DNA of 28,675 nt from Candidatus Aminicenantes bacterium UBA2199 (GCA_002327965.1 DCVB01000001.1:1-28675), one strand, 5' to 3'; shown: positions 7,062-15,239, counted from the first letter of the stretch. Notes: a model not told the origin generated them from the letters alone. Made by a program: numbers and translations.

Positions 7062-8552
7062 TCAGAACCTGAAATAAATGAAGGGGTTGAACGTCGACGC
7101 GGCCATGGCCATGACGCTGGCCAGCAGCACGGAAGCAAGGAAAGCCAGCGTGAGAACGACGCTGCCGGCCTCCAGACCCATGCGCACGACGCCGCTGCTG
7201 GCGGAGCGCAGTTTCAGGTAACCGCCCCGCAGGGCGGGGAACAGGGGGCCTGCGGCCAGCAGGGAAAGGAGCAGCGTGACGATCAGGCGGGTATCGGCGT
7301 AGAGCGCCGGGTGGAATTCATGATTGTCGCCGGAACCGAACCCAAGCATGGCACGCCAGAAGGCAACGGCCTGGGCAAAGTCGCTGGCCCGGAACAGCAC
7401 CCAACCAAAGGTTACGACCAGCAGGGCATAGGCGCCCTGCAGGGGGGGCCAGAGGCGTTTCAGGCGTTTTTTCAAGGCCTGGCGCTCCAGCATGATGAAC
7501 AGGCCGTGATAGAGTCCCCAGGCGACAAAGGTCCAGGCGGCGCCGTGCCAGAGACCGCAGAGCAACATGGTCAGCAGCATGGCCGGGTAGTAGCACCAGG
7601 AGTCGACGCGGATGCCGAGCAGGCGATCGCCGCGGATGCGGCGCGACAGGGCGTAGGCGGCCGGCAGGAAAATGAAGTCGCGCAGCCAATTGGAGAGCGA
7701 AATATGCCAGCGGGTCCAGAAATCGGTGATCGACCTGGAGAGGTAAGGATAATTGAAGTTCTCCATGAAAGTGAAGCCGAACATGCGGCCCAGGCCGATG
7801 GCCATGTCGGTGTACCCCGAGAAATCCAGGAAGATCTGCAGGGTGTAGCCGGCGCCGCCCAGCCAGGAGAGGGCTGCCGTCAGCTCGGGGTTGGGGATGG
7901 CGAAGATGGCGTCGACGGCCCGGCCCAGTGTGTCAGCCAGCAGGACCTTTTTCCCCAGGCCGATGACAAAACGGCGGATTCCCTGTGAAAGGAGCTCCGG
8001 CGTCGTCCGCCGCTCGGCCAGTTGCAGGCGCAGGCGAGAGTAGCGGTGGATGGGGCCGGCCAGGACGGTGGGGAAAAGGGAAATGAACAGGGCGGTATGC
8101 AGGAAGTTCCTTTCGGCCGGAATGGCACGGTTGTGCACCTCCGCCAGGTAGGCCATGGCCATGAAAGTGAAGAAGGAGATGCCCAGGGGCTGGTGCCAAT
8201 GCAGCCCTTGACCGACGTCCAGGCCCGCCACCCGGAACAGCGGCCCGAGATTGGACAGGAAGAAGTCGGCGTATTTGAAAACGACCAGCAGCGCCAGGTT
8301 GAGCCCCAGCCCCGTGGCCAGGAGGGCTTTCCTTTTTCCGGGCGTTGCCGAATTCTCGATTGCCAAGCCGATGAAATGGTTGCCCAGGGCCGAGCCGAGG
8401 AGCAGCAGAACAAGCCAGCCTTCCCCCCAGGCGTAGAACAGCAGGCTGGCCAGAAGCAGGAGCAGGTTCTGGATCTTGTGGCGCAGGAAAAGTGAAATCA
8501 GCAGCAGGGGCGGCAGGAACAGGAACAGGAATGCCGGCGTACTGAAGATCAT
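7062..8552 (-). CDS. MBOAT-family O-acyltransferase (AlgI-like)
   Basis: A 496-residue polytopic membrane protein that transfers acyl groups (typically acetyl) across the inner membrane toward an exported glycan. It starts with the hallmark MIFSTPAFLFLFLPPLLL and contains the conserved LPLGISFFTF-like region (QPLGISFFTFMAMAYL), SGYTDMAIGLGRMFGF, FWTRWHISLSNWLRDFIFLP, and the active-site block CGLWHGAAWTFVAWGLYHG with invariant His336. Length matches AlgI/DltB-like proteins. It is coupled to the downstream AlgX-like gene and lies 70 bases after the GT-C-like gene. No alginate polymerase gene is in the window, so the acylated polymer is unknown; the family assignment is firm. Confidence 0.95.
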   Translation of the reverse strand: MIFSTPAFLFLFLPPLLLISLFLRHKIQNLLLLLASLLFYAWGEGWLVLLLLGSALGNHFIGLAIENSATPGKRKALLATGLGLNLALLVVFKYADFFLSNLGPLFRVAGLDVGQGLHWHQPLGISFFTFMAMAYLAEVHNRAIPAERNFLHTALFISLFPTVLAGPIHRYSRLRLQLAERRTTPELLSQGIRRFVIGLGKKVLLADTLGRAVDAIFAIPNPELTAALSWLGGAGYTLQIFLDFSGYTDMAIGLGRMFGFTFMENFNYPYLSRSITDFWTRWHISLSNWLRDFIFLPAAYALSRRIRGDRLLGIRVDSWCYYPAMLLTMLLCGLWHGAAWTFVAWGLYHGLFIMLERQALKKRLKRLWPPLQGAYALLVVTFGWVLFRASDFAQAVAFWRAMLGFGSGDNHEFHPALYADTRLIVTLLLSLLAAGPLFPALRGGYLKLRSASSGVVRMGLEAGSVVLTLAFLASVLLASVMAMAASTFNPFIYFRF

Positions 8553-8622
8553 GGCGTGCCTGCGGTGGCGTCGCTCATTTTATCATATGCCGTGTCCTTT
8601 CGGCCATGATTCCGCGGGGCGC

Positions 8623-10881
8623 TCAGCGCAGCGTGAGGCCCAGGAGCCATTTCGGGGAGGCATTGCGAACCCGCAGATCGAGCTGGTAGCCGTAACGGGA
8701 CTTGATCTTTTTGAAGCGTGGCCGGTCCAGGAGCAGGAAGCCGGAAGCTCCCGGGTGCACGCGCTGTTCCGCGATCTTGTCGTCGAAGAGCAGGACGACC
8801 GTTTCCAGCGCATCCGGGCCGTGGGGATTCTCCAGGCGCAGCGCAAGGGATTTCAGCGGGGCCAGGGATTCGATGCGCACCCGGCAGCGTCCCCCGGGCA
8901 TGATCCAGGTGGCCGGTTCGCCGCCGGCCGCCGCCGCGGGTTCAAAAAAGACTCGGCTGGGCAGATCACGGGGCCCGGTCAGTTGGCGGGGGGCGCTGCG
9001 GTCCAGCCTGGGGAAAAGGCTGCCCAGGGAGAATATGCCCAGAAAAACGAGCAGCGGTACGATGCCCCTGCTCCGGCGCGCGATCTGCGCGCGCCAAGGG
9101 ACAAGGGCCAGCGCGGTCAGCAACAGGAAAACCGCCAGGAACACGGCATTGGGCAGATATCCCCGGTTATCGATCTTGATGAAAGAGGGGAGCAGGGCCG
9201 GGAGATCGATGCGGCTGTTGCTCCAATTCTGGAACATGAGTCCCGACCGCGCCATGATGTCATGGGTGGTGGGCTGGTAGAGCGTGAACGGTTCCAGGGT
9301 CTGGTAGGCGGTGATGAACAGTGGAACCAGGGGCAACGTGAGGAAAGCCCTCTTGAATGGCCGGTTGCGGCTTTCCCGGTAATAGACCACGGCGAAGAGC
9401 ATCAGTGCCCAGGCGGCGGGCGCCAGGTAGCGTCCCTGGGGGCAATATCCGGCGCGGATGGTCGAGAAAGCATGGTTGAGGATGAAGAGCATGGCCGGGA
9501 AGGCCACGAGCAGGTGCAGGCGATAACGGCGGAAATTCTTCAGGGCCAGCAGCAGCCCGGGAAAGGCGAAGAAGTAGAAGGGGTTGTAAAGCAGCAGGCC
9601 GTCGCGCTGGTCGAAGAAATAGTCGAGCAGGGTTTCCCAGCGCAGGAGCGGTGTGATCCCTTTCAGGATGGTTTCATAGAACGCCGCCGATTGCTCGGGG
9701 CTGAGCATGCCGTAATACACGGCGTTGGGAGAAAGGGTGCCATAGGCGACGTAAAGGTACAGGAAGAACAGCGCCTGGAAAAACAGCGGGAAGACGGCCA
9801 GCAGCAGGGCGGGGCGGTAATTCCGGCGCCAAAGCCAGACGGCGCAGAATCCCAGGGTGAGCGGATAAATGAACAGGGCGTATTTGACGCCCCAGAAAAT
9901 GGCGGCGCCCAGCAGCAGGCCGGCCCACAGGGCGCGGCCGTTGCCGGCCCCGTCTACGCGGGGCGGTGCGGCCCCGTCGTTGCGGGGCGATGCGGGTCCG
10001 GCCTTGAACAGCAGGATATACAGCGCGCCCAGGACCAGCAGCATGGCCTGGACCTCCGGGAAGACGTGGAAGGAGTAAAAGAAGACCGGAGCGGTCAGGG
10101 TGAACACCAGGGTGATGAAAAAAGCCAGGCTGCGCGAGCGCCAGAGGCGGAGGGCGAACAGGTAGAGCAGGACCGCCAGGCCGGCGCCGAACAGCCCCAG
10201 GTAGGAGCGGATCAGGAAATAGAGCAGCGGCGGCGAAAGCTTGAGGAAAAAGAAGGGGACCAGGGTCAGGGAGAGGCCGGGCAGGTGGTAGGAGTAGATC
10301 TTCTTGAAGCCCCGGCCCCAAGTACCGTGGGCGGGAAGCTTCTTGACATCAAGGAATTCCTTGTAGCCGCCGCGGAAGTATTGGTTGAAGACATTGAGGT
10401 CGCCGTCGCGGGCCAGGGACTGGCTGATGGCCAGGTAATGGGGCTCGTCGCCGGCCAGGGCGACCCCACGGCGGGTCAGGATGGCGGATCCCAGGACGAA
10501 CAGCGCCTCGGCGACGATAAAGACGGTCAGCAGCCGCTTTTTCAGGGCCAGGGAATTGAAGCGGCGCAGGACACGCCGTCCCCAGCGCCGGTCGCGGGCC
10601 AGAAGGCAAACGGCGAACAGAATGGCTAGTATGAGCAGGTTGCGTACGCGCAGCATGAGATCGACCCGGTCCCAATAGAACAGGCGCATAGGCCAGATGA
10701 GCAGTCCCGAGGCGAAGGGGATGAACGCGGCGCCGCATCCGCGTCGCCGCAGCCGGGAGAAAAGGAAGAACAGAAGCGGCGGCAGCAGCCAGGGCCAGGC
10801 GGCGGGGATGACCGCCAGGAAGGAGGCGAAGCCGGCCAGGATGAACAGGCTGACGGCCAGGTCCCGCGTTGTTTCCTTCAT
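8623..10881 (-). CDS. Large polytopic membrane protein, putative GT-C glycosyltransferase
   Basis: A 752-residue protein with many hydrophobic helices from residue 10 to about 620 and a C-terminal soluble tail of about 130 residues that looks beta-rich. The first large extracytoplasmic loop carries AGDEPHYLAISQSL with an Asp-Glu pair at 145-146. This is the position and style of the catalytic acidic pair of GT-C enzymes (PMT/ArnT-like), which use lipid-linked sugars. No other diagnostic motif is recognised, so the activity is inferred. It begins 13 bases after the Fe-S protein stop and precedes the MBOAT/AlgX pair, which suits a surface-glycan role. A loop at about residues 295-312 contains a tandem 8-residue repeat. 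It could instead be an uncharacterised DUF membrane protein. Confidence 0.6.
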   Translation of the reverse strand: MKETTRDLAVSLFILAGFASFLAVIPAAWPWLLPPLLFFLFSRLRRRGCGAAFIPFASGLLIWPMRLFYWDRVDLMLRVRNLLILAILFAVCLLARDRRWGRRVLRRFNSLALKKRLLTVFIVAEALFVLGSAILTRRGVALAGDEPHYLAISQSLARDGDLNVFNQYFRGGYKEFLDVKKLPAHGTWGRGFKKIYSYHLPGLSLTLVPFFFLKLSPPLLYFLIRSYLGLFGAGLAVLLYLFALRLWRSRSLAFFITLVFTLTAPVFFYSFHVFPEVQAMLLVLGALYILLFKAGPASPRNDGAAPPRVDGAGNGRALWAGLLLGAAIFWGVKYALFIYPLTLGFCAVWLWRRNYRPALLLAVFPLFFQALFFLYLYVAYGTLSPNAVYYGMLSPEQSAAFYETILKGITPLLRWETLLDYFFDQRDGLLLYNPFYFFAFPGLLLALKNFRRYRLHLLVAFPAMLFILNHAFSTIRAGYCPQGRYLAPAAWALMLFAVVYYRESRNRPFKRAFLTLPLVPLFITAYQTLEPFTLYQPTTHDIMARSGLMFQNWSNSRIDLPALLPSFIKIDNRGYLPNAVFLAVFLLLTALALVPWRAQIARRSRGIVPLLVFLGIFSLGSLFPRLDRSAPRQLTGPRDLPSRVFFEPAAAAGGEPATWIMPGGRCRVRIESLAPLKSLALRLENPHGPDALETVVLLFDDKIAEQRVHPGASGFLLLDRPRFKKIKSRYGYQLDLRVRNASPKWLLGLTLR
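9946..9993. repeat. Tandem 24-base palindromic repeat inside the GT-C-like gene
   Basis: Two adjacent 24-base units (9946-9969 and 9970-9993) identical at 20 positions. Each holds an inverted GCCCCG...CGGGGC stem. The unit length keeps the frame and gives two 8-residue repeats (SPRNDGAA then PPRVDGAG) in a loop between membrane helices. Confidence 0.7.
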
Positions 10882-10894
10882 GGAACGCCGTCTC

Positions 10895-12865
10895 TCAGGC
10901 GAGGGCAGCCTCGATGGCCTGGGCCAGGTCGAGCGTCTTCATTTCCTCGTGGCCGGTCTCGGCGATGGCATCGTGGAACATGATGGAGCAGAAAGGGCAG
11001 GCGGTGACGACCGTGCCGGCCCCCGTCTCCCGCGCCTGCTCCAGCCGGCAGTGGCTGATGCGCCGGCCGCTTTTTTCTTCCTTCCACATGCCGCCGCCGC
11101 CGGCGCCGCAGCAGAAGCTGGTCTTGCCGCTGGCGGCCATTTCCGGCAGCCGGCCGCCGGCCAGGCGTTCCAGGATGCGGCGCGGGATGTCGTAGTTTCC
11201 GTTGTAGCGGCCGAGGTAGCAGGGGTCATGGTAGGTCATGGCCGCAGAGCCCGAGGCGGGCTTGAGTTGGATCCGGCCCGACTCCAGGAGCTCGTGCAGC
11301 AGTTCGCTGTGGTGCACGACCGGGAAGGTGCCGCCCAGCTTGGGATATTCGTTCTTCAGCACGTGGTAGCCGTGCGGGCAGGCGGTGACGATGCGCCGGA
11401 AGCGATAGCGGGCCAGGGTCTCGATGGTTTGCCGGGCCTGCATCTGGAACAGGTATTCCATGCCGCTGCGCCGCGCCGGGTCGCCGCAGCAGGTCTCCTC
11501 GGCGCCCAGGATGGCGAAGTTGCAGCCGGCGTGCTGCATGATCCTGACCAGCGAGCGGCTGATCTTCTGCGAGTGCTGGTCGTAGCTGCCGGCGCAGCCC
11601 ACCCAGAACAGGATGTCGGTCTCGCCCTTCTCGGCCAGCAGCGGCACCTGCAGGTCCTTGGCCCAGTCGGGGCGGCTGTCGGCATTGATGCCCCAGGGAT
11701 TGCCCTGGTTCTCCAGGCCGCGGAACAGGATCTGGAATTCCTCGGGGAAGCGCGACTCCATCATCACGGCGGACTGGCGCATGCCCATGATCTTGGCGAT
11801 GTGCTCGTTGAGCATGGGGCAGACCTCCATGCAGGCGCCGCAGGTGGTGCAATCCCACACCTCCTCCTCGCTGACCACCTCGCCGAACAGTTTTTTCACT
11901 CCGTCCGGGTCGCTGCGCAGTTGGGGGGCGGACTCGAGCAGGTGCTGCTTCAGCTTGTCGAGCAGGGTGCGGGGCGAAAGGGCCTTGCCCGACTGGAAGG
12001 CCGGGCAGACGTCGTCGCAGCGGCCGCATTCGGCACAGGAGAAGAGGTCGAGCAGGTCCTTGCGGGTCAAATCGGTCACCTGCGGCGTGCCGAACCTCTC
12101 CTGCGCTTCCAGGTCGACCACGGGGATCTCCGCCTTGACCCCCGTGTTGCGGAAGAACAGGTTGACCGGTCCGGCCAGCAGGTGCAGGTGCTTGGAGTGC
12201 ATGATGAAGACGCCAAATGCCATGATGACCAAAATATGCAGCCACCACAGGGCTTGCACCCAGGCGGCCTGCGGCGCGGCTGCGAGGCCGGCGGGCAGCC
12301 CGGCGAAGGCCAGGTTGGCCAGGAAGTTGGCTGGGGTTGCCGGCATGCCAGGCAGGGTCATCTTGAAGGCCTCGTAGTAGATGAAGCTGACCATCAGGAT
12401 GAGGATGAAGCACAGGACGGTCAACGACTGCCAGGAAGGGCGCTCCAGGCTCTTGACGCGGACGATATAGCGGCGCACGAAGAAATAAAAAACGGCCAGG
12501 ATGATCAGGCCGGCAAAGAGGTTGGCCGCGAACAGCAGGACGGAGTAAAGCGTCCCGTGACCGAACAGGCTGAACTGCGGCGCGAAACCCTCGGCGACGT
12601 GGTTGAGGGTGACGCCCAGGAAGACCAGGAAGCCCCAGAAGATGAAGGCGTGGAAGAATCCGCTCACCGGGCGTTGGGCGATGACCGGGAGCTGCAAGAG
12701 CACCTGCACGGCCGCGCGGGCCAACCGTTGCCCGGGGCGGTCGCAGCGGTCGGTCTTGCGGCCGATCTGGATCAGGCGCAGCTTGCGAATGAATTCGGCC
12801 AGGGCCAGGCCAAAGGCCAGGGCCGCGGCGGCGACGAACAAAACTTTCTCCATTGTTGACAGCAT
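10895..12865 (-). CDS. Membrane-bound heterodisulfide-reductase-like Fe-S oxidoreductase (HdrDE/GlpC-like)
   Basis: A 656-residue electron-transfer protein. The N-terminal half (to about residue 230) is a multi-helix cytochrome-b-like domain. It has membrane histidines suited to haem (H72 in FFHAFIFWGF; H210; H223-H228 in MHSKHLHLL). Two 4Fe-4S motifs follow: CAECGRCDDVCP (277-288) and CTTCGACMEVCP (339-350). Two CCG domains complete it: C424, C459-C460 and C496; then C549, C585-C586 and C623. This fuses HdrE-like and HdrD-like parts in one chain, as in bacterial quinone-linked oxidoreductases of unknown substrate. The start at 12865 is supported by GGAGG five bases upstream. The genes on either side concern the envelope, so context does not reveal a substrate. 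Confidence 0.88.
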   Translation of the reverse strand: MLSTMEKVLFVAAAALAFGLALAEFIRKLRLIQIGRKTDRCDRPGQRLARAAVQVLLQLPVIAQRPVSGFFHAFIFWGFLVFLGVTLNHVAEGFAPQFSLFGHGTLYSVLLFAANLFAGLIILAVFYFFVRRYIVRVKSLERPSWQSLTVLCFILILMVSFIYYEAFKMTLPGMPATPANFLANLAFAGLPAGLAAAPQAAWVQALWWLHILVIMAFGVFIMHSKHLHLLAGPVNLFFRNTGVKAEIPVVDLEAQERFGTPQVTDLTRKDLLDLFSCAECGRCDDVCPAFQSGKALSPRTLLDKLKQHLLESAPQLRSDPDGVKKLFGEVVSEEEVWDCTTCGACMEVCPMLNEHIAKIMGMRQSAVMMESRFPEEFQILFRGLENQGNPWGINADSRPDWAKDLQVPLLAEKGETDILFWVGCAGSYDQHSQKISRSLVRIMQHAGCNFAILGAEETCCGDPARRSGMEYLFQMQARQTIETLARYRFRRIVTACPHGYHVLKNEYPKLGGTFPVVHHSELLHELLESGRIQLKPASGSAAMTYHDPCYLGRYNGNYDIPRRILERLAGGRLPEMAASGKTSFCCGAGGGGMWKEEKSGRRISHCRLEQARETGAGTVVTACPFCSIMFHDAIAETGHEEMKTLDLAQAIEAALA

Positions 12866-12926
12866 GACGGCCTCCTCGCGGGCGCTTATCTTTTTTGCGG
12901 TTCCCGGGCGGCGCTCTTCGGCGCTC

Positions 12927-13502
12927 TCACTTGTCCCCCAGCCAGGAAAAGTCGGGGAAGAACGGCCTTTCCAGGTCGATATGGCCGGCCAGGGATTTGC
13001 TCTCGTTGCCGCCGATGAGGAACTTGACTTTCTTGATCTCGCGAAAATTGTAGCAAATATTGTCGACCATGAAATAGATGAATTCCAGCTCCGCCGCCGT
13101 GCCGCCCGGGAATGAAGCGGACAGCGATTCGGTGAAATCCAGCAGCAGCGTCCCGCCGCCGTCCAGGAAGTGCAGGCTGCGCAATTGCACATCGCTCGGT
13201 ACCGGGGTAATGTGGGCGGCGTCCCCGGCCAGCAGCAGGGAAACGAATTTCCTGTACAGGTCCTCGCGGATCTCCGGGACCTCGATCTCGCGATAGACGG
13301 GCTGCAGAAGACGCGATGTCTCGCTGAGAAAAAAAAGCTTCACCTTGATGAATTCGGCGATGCCGTCGCCGTGTTCCTCCTCGCGGTTCAGCCGCTCGGG
13401 CTCGAATCCGGCCGGCGATTTCCGCAGCAGCCGCTGCGCCGCCAGGGCGAGCAGCAGGACGACAACGGCGATGACCAGGAACGTCCGCGTCTTCTTTTTC
13501 AT
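12927..13502 (-). CDS. GerMN-domain protein (sporulation/divisome type)
   Basis: A 191-residue protein with an N-terminal membrane anchor (residues 6-24) and one GerMN domain at about 75-185. The characteristic features are SLHFLDGGGTLLLDFTESL, an SFPGG turn, a helix EFIYFMVDNICYNF and the strand KKVKFLIGGNE, ending in an L-x-G-H-I-D-L segment. GerMN proteins were named in spore germination but are widespread in non-sporulating bacteria beside amidases. The start codon overlaps the amidase stop as ATGA (13499-13502), so the two are translated together, and a joint role in peptidoglycan turnover is inferred. The exact biochemical activity of the domain is not established. Confidence 0.85.
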   Translation of the reverse strand: MKKKTRTFLVIAVVVLLLALAAQRLLRKSPAGFEPERLNREEEHGDGIAEFIKVKLFFLSETSRLLQPVYREIEVPEIREDLYRKFVSLLLAGDAAHITPVPSDVQLRSLHFLDGGGTLLLDFTESLSASFPGGTAAELEFIYFMVDNICYNFREIKKVKFLIGGNESKSLAGHIDLERPFFPDFSWLGDK

Positions 13503-14647
13503 TTGAGGGCGCTGTGGTAATGATAGATGAACTTGCTGATGCCGTTGTAGATGGCCAGGGCGATCTTGTCCAGAAAATCCTCGCGCTGCAGCTTCCTTTC
13601 TTCACTGGCATTGGAGATGAACACGGCCTCGATGAGGACGGCGGGCATGGCGGCGCGCATCAGCACCCGGAATGGCGCCTGCTTGACGCCGCGGTCGCGG
13701 GTGCCCAGCAGCACGTTCAGCTCGTTCTGGATGTATTCGGCCAGCTTGCTCGACTCGCGGATGTGCTCGGTCTGGGCCATGTTCCAGAGGATCATCTTCA
13801 ACTCGTCGTTCTGGATGGCCTCGCCGGGGTCCTCGTCGTTCTGGTTCTCCTTCTGGGCCAGCTCCAGGGCTTCGGGGTCGGTGGCCTGCAGGCTGACGAA
13901 GTAGGTCTCGGAGCCGTAGGCCGACTTGCGGAAGGAGGAATTGACGTGGATGGAAACGAACATCTGCGCCCGCTGGTTATTGGCGATGGAGGCGCGAGTG
14001 TTCAGCGAGACTTCGCTGTCCTTGTCGCGCGTCATGATGACGCGCAGGCCGGTTTTGGACTCGATGAGTTTCTTCAGCTTGAGGCCGATCTTCAGGGTGA
14101 CGTCCTTCTCCTTCAGCTTGGAGCGGCCGATGGCCCCGAAGTCCTCGCCGCCGTGGCCGGGATCGATGCAGATCGTCTCGATGGACCGGGGCCGGGGTGC
14201 CGGCGGCGGCTCCTCCCGGGGCGGGTTCTTTTCGGCGGCAACAGGGGCCTGCGGTGGCGGCGTCGGCGCCTTTTCGCTGCGCACCAGGTCGAACACGACG
14301 CGGAAAGGCTTCTCCAGGACGAAGTTCTGCCGGATCGCAGCGGCACCCCTGAAATGGACGGTGAGCACGCTCCCGTTTCCCAGGTGCTCGCAGGTCACGC
14401 GTTCGAGCAGCTGCGAATTGGCAACGGCCAGCGCCGGGACGGGAAGATCGGCGCGGACGTCCAGGCGCACTTCCAGGCGGTCGGGATGGGCCTGCACCTT
14501 GTAGGCGAACGAGTGCTTGGATTCGAAGACGACGCGGGTGTATCCCTCGTGGTCGAATGAGCGGAAATCGATGCCGATGGGGGTGAGCAGCCGGGGGGCG
14601 ACCAGGAGGGCGGCGCAAACAATGCCTGCCTTTATGCTTTTTTTCAT
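13499..14647 (-). CDS. N-acetylmuramoyl-L-alanine amidase (AMIN + Amidase_3)
   Basis: A 382-residue secreted zinc amidase that removes stem peptides from muramic acid, normally in daughter-cell separation. A signal peptide (about 1-22) is followed by an AMIN targeting domain (about 28-122, IDFRSFDHEGYTRVVFESK to EKPFRVVFDLV), a proline-rich linker (127-153) and the Amidase_3 domain. Zinc ligands H165 (DPGHGGEDFGAIG), E180 (KLKEKDVTL) and H234 (SIHVNSS) and catalytic-type E340 (LIEAVFISN) are all present. No Shine-Dalgarno site is seen: the ATG is only 21 bases downstream of the tmRNA 3' end. It is therefore either co-transcribed with the tRNA/tmRNA unit or read from a promoter within ssrA. 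ATGA overlap with the GerMN gene. Confidence 0.93.
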   Translation of the reverse strand: MKKSIKAGIVCAALLVAPRLLTPIGIDFRSFDHEGYTRVVFESKHSFAYKVQAHPDRLEVRLDVRADLPVPALAVANSQLLERVTCEHLGNGSVLTVHFRGAAAIRQNFVLEKPFRVVFDLVRSEKAPTPPPQAPVAAEKNPPREEPPPAPRPRSIETICIDPGHGGEDFGAIGRSKLKEKDVTLKIGLKLKKLIESKTGLRVIMTRDKDSEVSLNTRASIANNQRAQMFVSIHVNSSFRKSAYGSETYFVSLQATDPEALELAQKENQNDEDPGEAIQNDELKMILWNMAQTEHIRESSKLAEYIQNELNVLLGTRDRGVKQAPFRVLMRAAMPAVLIEAVFISNASEERKLQREDFLDKIALAIYNGISKFIYHYHSALK

Positions 14648-14668
14648 GGGGCGGGTATGAAAGGCACA

Positions 14669-15012
14669 TGGAGGCGGCGGGAATCGAACCCGCGTCCAAT
14701 CAAGAATCCATCGAAGAGCCTACGAACGTAGTTTGTTTCAAGTACGGCCGGCAGCCGTCAAAACAAACAAAATAGGCTGCCGTCGGCCCTCTTTAAGTTT
14801 CGCCCCGCAGGACAGGAGGCGCTTCCTGCGGCGCTAGCCCGCAAAGTGACGCCCCTGATCCTCCCGCGGGCGGGGAAGACCGGGACGGCAACGTGTTACT
14901 TACGCTGCGAGTGCAAAGTTGTTTGCGTTTCTTTTTTTGAGCGGTTTTTTGAGGTGCTCGGCTCAGTTCGCCTCTTCAACTTCATCAAGACTGTCGAAAC
15001 CTTTACGCCCCC
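14669..15012 (-). ncRNA. ssrA: Transfer-messenger RNA (tmRNA)
   Basis: Rescues stalled ribosomes by trans-translation with SmpB. The 5' end GGGGGCGTAAAGGTTTCGAC is the standard tmRNA start, and the 3' end has the T-arm GCGGG-TTCGATT-CCCGC. The acceptor strands GGGGGCG and CGCCTCC form seven pairs, including the G3-U70 wobble required by alanyl-tRNA synthetase; the discriminator is A. CCA is not encoded (the DNA continues TGT), so it must be added after processing. Total length is 344 bases, normal for a one-piece tmRNA. A short tag frame is inside. It shares a promoter with the two tRNAs upstream. Confidence 0.96.
14900..14926 (-). other. tmRNA tag-peptide reading frame (ANNFALAA)
   Basis: From the likely resume codon GCA the frame reads Ala-Asn-Asn-Phe-Ala-Leu-Ala-Ala and then TAA. 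The LAA end is the classical ClpXP degron. Eight encoded residues is two fewer than the Escherichia coli tag. The resume codon is placed by analogy (GCA-AAC as in E. coli), not proven. Confidence 0.8.
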
Positions 15013-15023
15013 AGCCTGGGGAA

Positions 15024-15100
15024 TGGCGGGGCCGACGAGACTCGAACTCGCGACCTCATGCGTGACAGGCATGCGTTCTAACCAGCTGAACTACGACCCC
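15024..15100 (-). tRNA. tRNA-Asp (GUC)
   Basis: A complete cloverleaf can be folded: acceptor GGGGTCG with CGGCCCC, D-arm GTTC...GAAC, and anticodon stem CATGC/GCATG with loop CTGTCAC (anticodon GTC). The T-arm is GCGAG-TTCGAGT-CTCGT, with discriminator G and an encoded CCA. It lies 11 bases upstream of the tmRNA 5' end. Confidence 0.96.
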
Positions 15101-15119
15101 GCGCCATGTATGGTCAGCC

Positions 15120-15192
15120 TGGGCGGTAGAGGGCTTGAACCTCTGACACCCGGCGTGTAAAACCGATGCTCTACCAGCTGAGCTAACCGCCC
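15120..15192 (-). tRNA. tRNA-Val (UAC)
   Basis: Cloverleaf: acceptor GGGCGGT with ACCGCCC, D-arm GCTC...GAGC, and anticodon stem TCGGT/GCCGG with loop TTTACAC (anticodon TAC). The T-arm is AGAGG-TTCAAGC-CCTCT, with discriminator A. CCA is not encoded. It is the first gene behind the promoter at 15205-15233. Confidence 0.96.
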
Positions 15193-15204
15193 AACCCAAG
15201 CCCA

Positions 15205-15233
15205 TTTATATAATAAAAACGGGCTCCTGTCAA
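15205..15233 (-). promoter_or_regulatory. Strong sigma70-type promoter for the tRNA-Val/tRNA-Asp/tmRNA unit
   Basis: Reading on the minus strand: TTGACA (15233-15228), a 17-base spacer rich in T at its end, then TATAAA (15210-15205). Transcription would begin about six bases before tRNA-Val. Confidence 0.88.
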
Positions 15234-15239
15234 GCGGCT

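Noticed and set aside
8476..10629. A 717-codon plus-strand open frame opposite the GT-C-like gene
   Set aside because: Gln/Gly/Glu-rich low-complexity translation, typical of the complement of a membrane-protein gene; no ribosome-binding site or motif.
10697..12859. A 720-codon plus-strand open frame opposite the Fe-S protein gene
   Set aside because: Shadow frame; the minus strand encodes complete cysteine motifs of a known family.
14846..15160. A plus-strand open frame over tmRNA and tRNA genes
   Set aside because: Its sequence is the complement of structured RNAs that fold completely, including T-arms and anticodons.
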